Shown here piece by piece: positions 11,177 to 24,200 of a stretch of DNA of 64,000 nucleotides. The DNA comes from Cryptomeria japonica (taxonomy: Eukaryota; Streptophyta; Pinopsida; Cupressales; Cupressaceae), in the NCBI RefSeq assembly GCF_030272615.1, contig NC_081410.1:287121957-287185956 (forward strand), in the 5' to 3' direction. Under the pieces are notes generated by a model, which was not told the origin of the DNA, made no database searches, and saw only the letters and a program-made list of their open reading frames with translations. The position numbers were made by a program, and so were the translations under genes. Within the stretch, counting starts at the first letter, position 1; every line of letters starts with the position of its first letter.

Positions 11177-11574
11177 TGTTAGGGTTTCAAGCAGATCTGA
11201 AGCAAATATGAATTAACAATTATATGCAGATTTAAATACAAAAGATAAAGGAATAAAATAGGACATAGATAACACAGAGATTTAACGTGGTTCACCCAGA
11301 ATGGGTTACGTCCACCATACACAGCCGTCCAATCTTTCTTATTATCCAGCAAAAATAGTACATCAACATTACAATGCCTTAAGCATCCCAGCCGCTTATA
11401 ACATGCATTTTTAGGGCAACAAACAAAGTTGGCCTTTTTAGGGTTTTATTACAATGTCGGTTTTCATCAACAAAAAAAGGCAAAGAATATGTGCTGAGTG
11501 TACAGTACTTTGCTGATCAATTGCCACATATCAACAATCTCCCACTTGGAGACTAATCAGGCTCCACACCGAAC
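11177..11574 (-). repeat. Copia 5' LTR (398 bp)
   Basis: About 97% identical to the 3' LTR. It lacks only the last base of the expected TG...CA terminus at its outer end, where it joins the duplicated target through the shared bases aac. Confidence 0.88.
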
Positions 11575-11630
11575 CTCATCAATGTTGCATCTTCTCTCTG
11601 CGAATCTACCAAAATTTTGCTACTAGGGAC
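11572..11630. repeat. 59-bp direct repeat flanking the copia element, right copy
   Basis: Exact copy of 6632-6690. The first three bases (aac) overlap the LTR end, so 56-59 bp of target are duplicated. This is far longer than the usual 5 bp for LTR elements. Confidence 0.95.
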
Positions 11631-12164
11631 CTCAGCGAGGACACGACCAACAAAATCAAAATGGTGGTCCCTGTCAAAAGGACGGGGATGTGGTGTGTAT
11701 AACGCACAACAGAAAGGAAAGCTCAAGTCAATCTTTAACCGAACTTTATACTATTCTGGCTTATGATATCAGGCAAGAAAAAGTGACTGGCAACTAAATG
11801 ACTAGATTTATTATAGCTAGTTTAATAGAGAGTTTCAATGGTCAGTATAAATAATAAGATAAATAAAAGAAAATCTCAGATGTACTCCCATCCAGGCTAA
11901 TAGTGAATTAAGCTTCTATTGATCTAACAAAGACTAAATGTACAAATGTGATAACTGAAAGGCATCTATGTAAAGCGTATTGCAAATTTATCTTATACAA
12001 TTCATCTCTATTCTAGTGATCTGTTTTTTATGACTGCTACTTCTTGTCCCTCAAGAACCATGTCTTGCATATTCACTGCAGTTATTTATATTCTAAGGAA
12101 AATGCAACTGATCATCACGATATTATAATGCAGATTATTAAACTTAGAGGGGCAAATCATTTAC
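11631..12164. other. Right continuation of the copia target; no gene seen
   Basis: Sequence continuing the LTR-like unit broken at 6690, then AT-rich DNA. On the minus strand this is the start of host intron 6. I looked for the next exon, which must begin with one base completing a lysine or asparagine codon, and did not find a convincing one. Confidence 0.45.
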
Positions 12165-12220
12165 TTCTCTTCTGCATTCCAGAGTCTCCCCTGAACAGAT
12201 TGGCAAGCTTCCTTAATTCT
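12165..12220 (-). CDS. Host gene exon 6
   Basis: 56 bases from acceptor ccttttgcag to donor GTAAATGA. Encodes [18 protein letters not shown] plus two bases. W-N-A-x-x matches the HARP core W[ND]xKxR. Reading past the donor gives a stop at once, which supports splicing. Confidence 0.66.
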
Positions 12221-15200
12221 CTGCAAAAGGATCATCAGAAATCAAATACTTTTACCCTTCATAAATGTAAGAAGTAAATTTCATCCTATGTAGTGATTTA
12301 AAAACATTATCAAACAAAAATCCAATAAATTGGATTAAATAAATGAAAACATTTTTACAACTAGTTATGTTTAGCCACAATGGAGAGCAAATTTCAGAAC
12401 AAACCTCATTATAAATACTTCGAGCAGCAATCCGATCCTGATCTATAAAATACAGTTGCACAGCAACAGTATTCTTCTGTGCCTGTGGACTTCCACCAAT
12501 ATGACCACCTGAATTTGCAAACAATTTGCAAGGGCTTGATTTGCTTGAACCATAGTGTTGTGACAACTGAAAGTTTACAGGATTTCTTTGCTCGGAAATG
12601 TTTTTTCCTGTTTACGACAACAATATAATAACTTTTTTCCAGGAGCATCTCCACAAACAAAACCACTCCTCTAAGATGCCTAATGTGATAAATAGTAGAT
12701 GCATAAGAACATTACAAAAATACAGCAAAAGAATACAAAGTTGCTTATCAATTCACATGACCTTGTGCCTGCCTATTTTTAAAATATGAATATTATGATT
12801 TATCGATAATTTAAATTTAAACATGAATTTCAGTTTACTCTAAACACAAAACTTGAAACATCTTCTCTGACATGTAACTCCTAGGCTTGATTCAAGTACA
12901 TTCTATAATCCGAAACTCAATTCCATTCCATCTGATTTCTTGCAGTTGGACATTACATGTACAATGCAAAATCACAACACAAAATTGTAACAGTTAACAC
13001 TATAGTTACCAGGGAACTATTGAAATTTTGCCTAGTAATGGATCATAATTGTGCAAATCAATACTGAGACCTCCACTTCGTTAAAAATCTAGTGAGTTGA
13101 AATCAAGATGCTTGTAGACATTATGCATCAATAGAGGATTTAGTTTGCTAAATATTTGTTATTATTGGGGTTTTATTTAAAGCTTGCAAAAGGATTTGCT
13201 TAAGTTTGTGAAAGGGAAGAAATACTATATGGATATACTCTAAATCTAAGTTACCGGGTTCGCCCCTGGGTCCGGGTTCGACCGGGTCCGTGGTACGGGT
13301 CCGGGTTCGACCGGGTCCGTGGTATGGGTCCGGTTCGACCTGGGTTCGACCAGGGTTTGAAAAACCCAGGGTGGGTTCGACCCTGGTCGAACCAAGTCGA
13401 ACCCGGGGTCGAACCCAGTCAAACCCGAGCGGCTGGGCGGCCCATAAAGTTAAAAAACAAAGCAAATTTTAAATTTTTTTCAGTTCCGCCTTTTAAAAAG
13501 TGAAAATTATAACCTAAAAAACACTTCTAAAACACTTTATTGACACATTTCACCTCATTTGTGTTGCAAACAAATTTTTTATGAGAGCAGGTTGAAGAAA
13601 GGTTGAACAAAATTTGGCTTCCAAGATCAAAGAGGAGGAGTTGAAGACTGATTTTAGAAGCTTCAACAAGTGTTGCAGCATCATTTCCATACATTTTCAA
13701 GCTTCCATTGGCTGCAAGAGGTAGGTTTTTAAACATTTTTTTCCAACTATTTTTGTTTCACAAATTGTCAAACATGAAACTTGAATTTTTTTTCATTATT
13801 TAGTTTTTGTTTTTGAATATGTTTATTTTATTTCTTGCCATAGGAACTAGAATGGCATCTACATCTTCCTCCATTGGCAATGAACAAATAATTGCAAAAC
13901 AAAGAAATGATCCAAATTCTCCCTTATGGAAATATGTGGACATTATAAAACAACTTCCGGGAGGTGGGGGATTCCGTTGGAAATGCCATGGATGTGATAT
14001 TGAACGTAATAGTTCATATTATCGAGTGGTAGGCCATTTGTGTGGAATAAAAGGAAGAGGCATCAAAAAATGCCCTGGAAAAAATGGTAAACCTATACCA
14101 GATGAGATAGTGATGAAATATATTAGGGAGCATGAGGCGGCAGAAGAGAGGGAAGCCCGTAGATTGAACCAAACCGCATCAAAGAAAACAAGGGGAATGC
14201 AAGGCCCTTCTAATCCCAGTATTGTAGTAGAAGACCACCCCTTCTTTGCCACAAATGAACCTCAAAGTGAACCACCCTTGACACGTAAAAGAACAAAGGG
14301 GCCTTTAGAAACCGCATTCCAAAATGAGAGTAGAGACAATGCTGATCAAGATATAGTAAGGTGCATTTATGCAAATGGGTTGTCATTCAATGTTGTTCGC
14401 TCCCCATATTGGAAGCAAATGATAAAAAGTGTTAATGAGGCACCAAGAGGGTATAAGGGCCCCAGTTATGAGAAGGTACGTGGAACATTATTGGAAAAAG
14501 AGGTGAAGAGGGTTGAAGATGCATTGAAACCCATAAGGGATTCATGGGTTGAGACAGGTGTAACAATTGTTTCAGATGGGTGGAAAGATGCTAAAAACCG
14601 TCCCTTGATCAATGTCATAGCGGTGTCCCCTAAAGGGGCAATGTTTTTGAGAGCTGTGGATTGTGAGGGCCAAATAAAAGATGGCCAATTTATTGCAGAA
14701 ATTCTCATCTCTGCCATTGAGTCTGTGGGACCTCGCAATGTTGTCCAAGTCATAACGGACAATGCAAAAAATTGTAGAGCTGCTGGTTTGTTGGTTGAGC
14801 AACGCTATGATCACATCTTTTGGACACTTTGTGCGGTACATTCACTCAATCTTATGCTACAAAGGATTGGGCAAAAAATAAAATGGATCAAAGATGTGTA
14901 TGCAAAGGCTGAGGACATCCAGATGTTCATCACAAACCACCACATGTCTCAAGGGATTTTTAGAACCTATTCGAATTTGGAGCTATTGAAGGTAAGTGAA
15001 ATAGTAATTTAATTTTACATTTTCTGATTTTTTTGAATTTTCAATGTTAATAATATCATTGTGTAAGCTATATTGTGTATTTTTCTTTAAAGTTTGGCTT
15101 TATTTTTTAATCATTTGGCATTAATTTGTGTTATAGGTTGCTGAGACCTGTTTTGCATCAAACACAATCGTCTTAAGACGACTTGTGAAAGTTAGAGTGG

Positions 15201-18200
15201 CACTATGCAATATGGTGATCAGCACCAATTGGACTGTATGGAAGCAAAGTAGCACTGAGAGGGCAGAAAAAATTAGGGATAGAATATTGAATGAGAAATG
15301 GTGGGATCTTGTTACATATCTCCTAAGTATCACTGAGCCCATCATGAGCATGATTCGCTATACAGACATGGATAGGCCTTGCATAGGTGAGATTTATGAT
15401 GACATTGATTCAATGCTTGAAAAAATAAAGGTCACTATAAATGAAAAAGAGAATGATCCTCAGGAGAAATTCTTCAAAGAACTGGAAGTAATTATTGTAG
15501 AGAGGTGGAATAAGATGACCACTCCTTTGCACCTTCTTGCCTATGCCTTGACACCTAAGTACTATAGCAATCAGTTTCTTGATAAACCGGGAAGGATTCC
15601 ACCATGGAGAGATCTAGAAGTATCTGATGGGTATAAGGCAGCATTTCTTAGACTATATCCCAATGATGATTTGCGAGATGTTGTTACAAATGAGTTCATA
15701 GAATTCGCAAATGGGAATGGTCTAAGTGTTGATGCACTTCGTCATAGATCCAAGAAAGATGCTCATAGCTGGTGGTACTTCCATGGCACATGCTTCCAAC
15801 ACCTACAACCCCTCGCTATAAAAGTTTTATCACAAGTAAGTTTAATTAATTAAAATTTTAAATTTACAAGTTTTAGTTTATTTATAGTTTACTTTGTCTT
15901 CATAGGTTGCTAGTAATTTTATTTATATTAATGTATAACTTTAATTGTTTACTTTGTCTTCATAGGTTGCTAGTTCATCTGCTTCAGAAAGAAATTGGAG
16001 CACATACTCTTTCATCCACTCAGTAAAGCGCAATAGGCTGCTATCAAAAAGAGCGGAGAATTTAGTATATGTGCATTCCAACCTACGTCTTCTTTCACAC
16101 AAACAACATGACTACACACAAGGGGAAACAAAGATGTGGGATATAGAGCCAGAGCATACTGATTTGGATGCTCCTGCTTCTCAGCTTCTTGCATTGACAC
16201 TTGATGACTCGGAAATTGAGCCAACTTATAGTGCAAGTGCAAGTGGCATTGGCTCATGTAATGTCAATGTCAATGAGGAGGAGGAGGATGAAGAATTAGA
16301 CGATCCATTTGATGATTAAACTTTAAGTTTATATTGTTGAAAGTTGAAACAATGATACTTGAATATTTTGTCATTTTGATATTAAACTTGATGTATATGA
16401 TGCTATTATCAATTATGGTATGATCATGATGCTATGATTACAAGTTTATGTTTGTTTTGTTGTTCATATGATGCTATGTGACATGCATATTTTAATTCAT
16501 GCTTATAGGCTTCACAAATATCAAAATATATATATATATATAAAAAAAATTTATATGTTTTTGTACTAACAAACCCAAACGAACCCAAACCCCTTTTCAA
16601 AATTTTGCCGTACCGGCGTACTGGGTTCTTCGAACCCGAACCCGAACCGGCAACTTAGCTCTAAATGAATGGAGAGCTCGTTTGGTCAAGAATCAATCTA
16701 GCATGCTCTTAATTATGCTAGCAATGGAAATTTGAAACCTAAAGCCTGATTGGAGAAATAATTTTTTATCCCTTGTAAAAAACAATTCTTTACAGAGTTG
16801 CCAAGCTTAATTCTTGATTAGTTATTTATTGCCAAGATCATGTAAGAAATCTTGGGAAAAATTATTCTTGGTTGATAGAAAGATTGCCAATATTGCACAA
16901 CAATTATGTATCTAATTATATATCTTACTTTGCCCAACAATCGATTTTACAAAAATTGTCAACGTTTACTCAACCCTATCCACTTTTACAAACATTTTAT
17001 TCTTTGTATTATGACTCATGTATGGAGCTGATCATTTATGGTGTTTAGATCTACTAGCAATGTACATAATTAATGAATTTTCAAAAAAAATATAAAAATC
17101 ATGTGTACTTTGCATATGAAAGTCTTTTTCTTACACCTCAACCTCCCCAACCATGTTTCTCATTGTCTTTGTAGTCACATTTCTCATTCCTAGCAACATA
17201 GATGAAGAGCATCCAACCATGAACAATACGAAAGATTGCCAATTAATAGAGTATAAACATTAAAGAATAACAATATGCCATTAATGGCAAAATATCAAAG
17301 ACAGATGTCCAAATATGTTGTCCACTCAATGTGATCAATGTTGTGTTATTGTGTAAAATGACCTAGAGATGGTTCCTTAAGTTGCATGCCCTAGACACAT
17401 AACTCAAGGCCTTTTAGATGCCAGTCCCACTTAAAAGCATAAACACGTGAGTAAATAGGGTAATCATATAAGGGACCCTTAAGAAAATAAACATGTGTTG
17501 GCATGGTGTAAAATGAAAGGGGAAAAGTGCAAGGTATGTATTTGTCTCCTCTACTACTAGGAACTTGTGGTTGTGCTTGGCAATTCATGAATTGTTGTAT
17601 TCGAAATATTAAACGATTGGAAAAAAACTTTTCATAAAATGTATAGTCTTCATATTGAATTAATTTTGTCTTTAACATTGATCACATGATTCTCCAACAA
17701 GAAATTGGACCAAAACTAGCTATGTTCCAAACCATCAAAGCTATCTTGGCATGCTGCCATGAATTTATGTTCAACATGGCACTGCTTATGCAAAAATCAT
17801 TTACTTGATGAAACAAAGAAGAGCAATTCACTTTCTTTGAGTAATAGATAAGAAAGAAAACAAGAGACATCATAAGATATTCTTAAGTGGAACTATGATA
17901 TTGATATTGAATCCTATGTGCCAACTAATATGGGCAATATAAGAGAACACCAAAGAGAAAGTGTTCAATTACGAAAAACAGTACAAAGATTGAAATCATG
18001 AAATTTCCACAGTCCATATTAATGGTTGCTAGTGTTTTCTGGATTTGACTGTGAATATTTTTATTACCAACGTTTCGGACCAAACTCCATGATCCATCAT
18101 CAAGTTAAGATAGCAAGAGAAGAGAGAAAAATTGTTGCAATATACACATTTGTACACTATTCATTTAAAATCAATAAATAGTTTATAAACATACAAGACT

Positions 18201-21200
18201 AGCAATATGGCTCAAATGCATGCATGCAAAACAATATAGAAATGAGGCACATAATACAAAATGAAAAAACAAAGAGGATCATTCCAAGATTCTAAACTAG
18301 AATATATTCACATATGGAGTTGGAAAGATATTTACAAAGCAATAATGGGCATATGTACATTCAAAACTTCACTTATATTTGAGTTGACTTCCAATTCACA
18401 TCATCTTTCAAAATCATGACTTATGTAGAACCTTACAGAATAAACCATTTTATATTCATCTAGATACATTTGACTCCCAATGAAAGAATATTCTCAATAT
18501 TTTTCTTCAGAGAGAGCCATAAAGGTAACAAGTGGTCCTAGTGTAGAATAATCCATACAAATTGTCTTTTCGAGTCATTTGAGATCAATGTAAATAAGGG
18601 ATAATTTTTTGTTACTAATCAAATTTTCCTTGGGTGTGACATTCACCTTAGCAGCATAGCTTACATAAATTTCAACCCAGAATAGCTTATAAGGTGCATA
18701 TGGTATTTTAACAAGGTTGAACATTTATCATGTCATGGGGATTTCAACTTGGGAATTTGATTTGGAATCCCTGACACTTTTATTCCTTGAGCTTGTCTAT
18801 TTTGACAGGACTTGAGACTATTAGATAATCTATTTAATTTTTTAAAATCTAAAAATCAATCTGGTTTTCCAACAATTTATGTTCTCCACGGCATAGAGAC
18901 TGTTTTCCTCCTCAGAGGCAATCCAAAATAAGTTTACTGTGATGGCACTCATCTACTCGAATGTACATTACTGCTTTACTATGATGGCAACTTCTTACAT
19001 GTGCAACTGCAGATCCAACCAAGAAGTGGCTGAAGCAGAAGAGAAACAGGCATTCATGTTTAGTCTCTTTCTTTTCCTCATTATTTAAGAAACTAAACCC
19101 TTTTAATTCCGATCTTAAAGTGAAAGTGTTAGTAAAAGAGAACTTGTGCTTTAACAGCATCATTATATTACATAACAGCATTATTATATTACATAACTTG
19201 TGCTAGTTTATCTGCCAAGTCTTAGGAATTTTAATATTTACTGCAGTTGTTTAGAAAGACATCAGATGGAAGAAATGTAGCCTGAACTAGGGTATTATTT
19301 TTGAAATGTCCCCATACAATTTTGTATTATTTTTTGTGTCCAGCCTCAGTACTATTCTGTCATTCTAATGTTTTTTTGTTTCTTTTCATACTTACATACT
19401 ATGCAATGATAACACCATTTGCCTAGCCTAAACTCAAAACGTAAGCTACAACTTTGAAGATTTTTAGAATTAACCTATTCCTTGAATACCAGCAGAAACC
19501 ACCTATTAAGCCTCTTTATCCTCATTGGTGCTCTCAATAACTGTTGATTACAAATTCCTAATCTGCTCCCATGCATTTATGATACACCTCTCTAGTATAT
19601 TAGTTATAATACAAGCTTTGTTAAAGTAAGGCTATGAGCACCTGCATTATAATCAGCTTCTCTGGACTTCAAAGGCAAGTTAAGTGGAGGAACTGCATAA
19701 ATCTGTAAAACAAGGAATAAATTGGAGTCAAGAATTCTCTGCATTATTTAACTTGACGCTTAAAGCAAGAACCGACTAGGGATCTAAAAGAAGTCAATAA
19801 GATCAATTAGCTGAGAGAATATACACTTGCTACAATATGGGGAAGTGAACTAAGAGCCTTTTCAACATTCTCAAGTTCACCCTCAGGATATGTCCAAACC
19901 CTGTCATAAAACAACCAAAGAACACATAATCCTTTCAACAATTAAATGAAAAAAAAAAAAAAATTGATGAAACTTAATTTTTGTTACATAATCACTGATG
20001 AAACTTATTTTTTGTCCCAAGTAATTAGTTTATTCAATATATCAAGAAAAGCTTCGGACCATCATTATTTACTTGAAGTGACATTATTCACACAGATTGG
20101 AAACAGCAAGTTCTAGATAAGTTTTGTTACCTAGATTCTTATCGTTACTAGAATCTTATAGAAAAATAAAAACATTTTTTCTTCAGTCAACTGAATGTGG
20201 ACACTACATCAGAGACATTCTTAAGAAGTCATCAAATCCATGAAAAACATGTGCTTTGGATATGTTATGGATAAAGAACAACATTTCTGTTACAGAGTTT
20301 GATGCAGTAGCTTCAAGGGCTCATGCAGTGTAGTCGACATAAAATGCCTATGGTTATATTTGATAATATTTGTTATCCGACAATGTCTTAATTAATTGTA
20401 TTAAGTGGGTTGTCACTCTTGGGTAGTTAGGTGTCGGTTGGTTGACGGTTGTGTACCTCTTGGCAACTGTCGGGTCCTTTAAATATGTTGTGTACAGCCA
20501 ACGAAGGTGGTATGGTATAGTCGGGTCTATTAATCCTTGGCCGACCATCTCTAGTCTTCTTCTCTATAATAATTGCATGTGCGAATAAAGATATATTTTA
20601 CTGTCGTGTCTAGTATGCATTGTCATGTACATTATTATTTCATGCACTTAATTTATCAGTTGTAGCAGTAAACATTTTGGCAATGTTGCCTTAAAAGAAA
20701 TCGGGTCAGCCTTGAGTGATTCATGCCCATAGACCCCATTAAAAGTGAGAAGAGGCCACAAGGTGGTCAAGACCAAGCGATTAGGTGAGCCGCCAACCCT
20801 CGGCTGAAGGGAGCACAAGGATGGGTCAGAGCTTGAAGGTACTCGGAGTGTTGGGACGTTGGAGGTGGACGTGTAGAGGATACACGTGGCCGAGAGTGCA
20901 AGGAAAGCACCAAAATGTAGCGGTCAGAACAATCCACCCAAGTTCGGCACACCTTCAAGTACTCGGAGTGTTGGGGATGCTGAAGGTGGACGTGTAGAGG
21001 ACGTCTGCGTGGTTGAGAATGCAGGGAAAATACCAAAATGTAGCAGTCGAAACAATCCACCCAAGTCTGACACACAAGGCAAATACACACGATACCTTCC
21101 GAGTGAAAGAAATGATGAAAACCCAAGAGAAGTAGAAACTCTCGAAGTTTACAGGGGATGGATCGAAGGATCCCGTATACCATTGCAAGACATGTATAAC

Positions 21201-24200
21201 GATATGGGAGGCAAATGACCAAGATGACAAGGACTACTAGCTGAAGGCATTTCCCGCCACCCTTTGGGGGATTGCCATTGACTGGTACACAGACCTTGAC
21301 ACTAAGCACAAGGCAGGATGGACTATTCTAAAGAAGGAGTTCAAGGAGGAGTTCAAACTCTTTAGGGATGACAACGAGATTGTAGCAGAAATCTATAATA
21401 CCAAGCAAAGTAAAAATGAGAGTGTATGCGCTTACAATTGTAGGCTCAAAGAACTACTGAACAAGATGGAGAACCAGCCAGTCAACGGGTTGAAGAAGAG
21501 GTGGTTCGTTGAGGGATTGATTGCTTCGTTGCGCAAGAAGATGAAAGTAGTGCCTCCATCCTCATACACTGATGCTTACAATCGGGCGATGGACATCGAG
21601 AGTGAAAACAAAACCTCCTCCCGAAGGAAGGGGAAGACCGACAATGACAAGAGCACCAAAGGTAGCAGTGATGAAGAATCCAAAATCGTAACCCTTCGAC
21701 AGAATATGTTGAGAATGATGAAAGAATTGAAGGCTGAGAAAGGAACCAATAAAGAAAGCAATAGGCTATGGTGTATTGAATGCAAAAGCGAGGGGCACAC
21801 GAAAGATAATCGTCCTAGAAAAATTTGCCAAGTGTTGGGGCATTCCATCAAGGAGTGCCCGTACAATTTGAAGATGAGAAGTACACAAGTACTCCACACA
21901 GGGAGAGCCTAGCCCATCGAAACCACAAAATGTATCGGCTGGCAGCAATGGAAATCAACGAGGGTGAAACCAAATACAGTAAGACTTCAGAGGACGTCCT
22001 ATCATATAGTGCTGACTATGTAGTGAATAGGAACACTTTGCGACAGACTGCCAGAATAAGAAAGACAACATACAACTATTGTGCAAATGGTGTGGACCCG
22101 AGAATCATGAAGACACCGACTACCCAAAGCAAAAGGGTATTAACATGCTAGATATAGGGGAACAAGATGAGGCAGTTTTGGCAATCACAAGAGCACAGAT
22201 GAGGAAGGCGATGTACCCGGACATTGGCACGGGGAAGGAACGACTTCAAGAAGCTAGAGCCGAAGTAGAACAAGTGTTGGCAAAGGAACGAGTAACCTCC
22301 AATGGAACTGCAAGTACGTCATTGCCAAAGTCAAAGAATAACATAGTTCGACAAGTGCTACAGACAACCATACCCATCAAGGTGGCAGACCTTCTTCAAA
22401 CTATGTCGCAGCTAAGAATGGCAATTGCCAACACAGACGACACAATCATCCAGAAACAATGTAAGCCACAAGAGGAGGAACTAACGGGAAAACCACCACC
22501 TAAAGGGAATGAGGCCAGTGATCCAATGTTGCTAACGGTGAGCATCGAGAGGAAGCCAATTGTTGTCGAGATGGAAATAATGGGGCAAAAGTTGGCAAAC
22601 ACCATCATCGACGGGGGTTCAGGAGTTAATGTGTGTCAAAAGTTGACACTATGGTCATCGACCTTCCACTTGGTAGGTGTCGACTAGCACAACATCAACC
22701 CCTTGGGAATATTGAGGGCACAAAAAGTAATGATTGGGACACAACAATTTTTCTTGGACTTTGTAGTCATCCCACTCCAAAAGAAGGCGTACGACGTACT
22801 CCTTGGGAGAGGATGGTTGATTACGGCCAAGGCGAATTATAATTGGAAGAGGAACACACTCTCGATCGAGAGTGATGGGAGGAAGTACGTCATCGACTTG
22901 AGGAAACAGACAATGAGTGCAGAATTGGCAGCCCTCAACTCAAAGTCTGAGGGTGGAGATTTTGCGATGAAGGGAGGGCGGGAAACGATGGAACCTAATG
23001 ACGAAGGGGTGCTCGAATATGAAGATTGCTCGAAGGATGAGACGAGTTCGCTGAATGGATTATTTCACTGGCAGATGGAGGGTTACGAAGTCTTCCACCC
23101 CGACTGTAACATGCTACTGATTGGCGAAATTGAGGAAGTGCAAAGTCCGTACACAGGCCAAGTCCGAACATTACGTATAGGAATAGGCTTGAGGAAATTG
23201 TATGGGGTTAGGCCGTATGAGAAGGAGAAGAGAAGTTGCAGGAACAATGAAGGAAACTGGGAAGCACGTCATCCATACACCATATAGGGGTTGTATGAGA
23301 AAGGGTCGTACAAGTAAAAAGCACATCATCCGTACAACAAATTGGTACGGAATTTGGAAGCACACCATCTACCTGAGAAGGGTTTGTACATTGTACGGAA
23401 TACTAGCCGAACAAGGAGTGAAGATTTGGGGTCCAAAGGGTTTTGTACCACGAATCCGTATAGAGGCGGAATTCAGAAAAGCCACGCAGACAAACCTTAC
23501 GTTGGCAGAGTCAAGGGCTGGACAAAGGGAATAAGGCTCAATCCGTACGGAAGGAGACACGAAGGCAAGCAAAGACCAAGACGTCATCGTACGGGCAGGG
23601 AACATTCCGTACATCAGTGACCAAGACGACACCACATCAAACTGCCAAGAAGAAATTGCCACCATATGGACAAGAAATTGCCAAAAGGAAATTGCCACTG
23701 TACGGATATCAAACTACCAGGTGGAAATTCAGTACAAAAAAATTTATTGCCAAGAAGTTGTCGTATAGACACTAAGCTACCAAGAATTTTCGTACAACTG
23801 ACTAGTTGAAGGAAAAAATTTGTACAGATAGGATCAAAGGAATTCGCTGGGTGAAGGAAAAATTCCATATGGAAAGGACCAAAGGAATTTGTTGGGTAAA
23901 GGAAAATTTATGTACGGGCAGGATCGAAGGGATTGGCTATCTGAAGGAAAAAATCCATACAGGCAAGATCGAAGGGAATTGCTGACTGAAGGAAAAAAAT
24001 TGTACAGACGAGGACGAGTTAAGACTAGACCATACCCTGAAGGGATTGAGCAACTTGCCAAACCTGCCAACCCGTACAAAGGGATACAAAAGTTGAGCAC
24101 CATCAACCCGTACATGAACATAGTTGTATGGACACGAGCACGGGTGGAAGGTGATCCATACGTCAAAGGGATCAAGTCGTGCAGAACCGTACATGAGGAG

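Larger units (their letters stand above)
6691..11574 (-). mobile_element. Ty1/copia element, nearly full length (Tork/TNT1-like)
   Basis: This minus-strand element has two LTRs (6691-7089 and 11177-11574), a primer-binding site complementary to initiator Met tRNA next to the right LTR, a polypurine tract next to the left LTR, and a single-frame gag-protease-integrase-RT-RNase H reading between them. The order integrase before RT defines copia. The LTRs differ by about a dozen substitutions, mostly transitions, so the insertion is fairly old. It is flanked by a long direct repeat rather than a 5-bp one. Confidence 0.93.
13246..16658 (+). mobile_element. Complete hAT-superfamily DNA transposon
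   Basis: The 3,413-bp element lies between perfect 8-bp target duplications, ctctaaat at 13238-13245 and 16659-16666, the hallmark length for hAT. Ends are imperfect inverted repeats: CTAAGTTACCGGG on the left, and CTAAGTTGCCGG when the right end is read on the minus strand. Subterminal DNA is rich in CCGGGTTCGA-type repeats. Inside is a three-exon transposase gene with no stop or frameshift. It sits in intron 4 of the host gene, antisense to it. A complete insertion with intact target duplications and open coding exons suggests recent or still possible mobility. Confidence 0.92.

Noticed and set aside
12409-12666. Alternative minus frame across host exon 5
   Set aside because: Cysteine/tryptophan-rich reading with no splice consistency; the phase-matched frame gives the HARP-like sequence.
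13246-13440. GC-rich cluster as a CpG-island promoter
   Set aside because: It starts exactly at the hAT terminus and is made of repeated ccgggttcga words, so subterminal transposon repeats explain it.
19015-19045. Possible 31-base minus exon with strong splice sites (TSWLDLQLH)
   Set aside because: Exon 4 joins exon 5 in phase without it, and including it breaks the frame.
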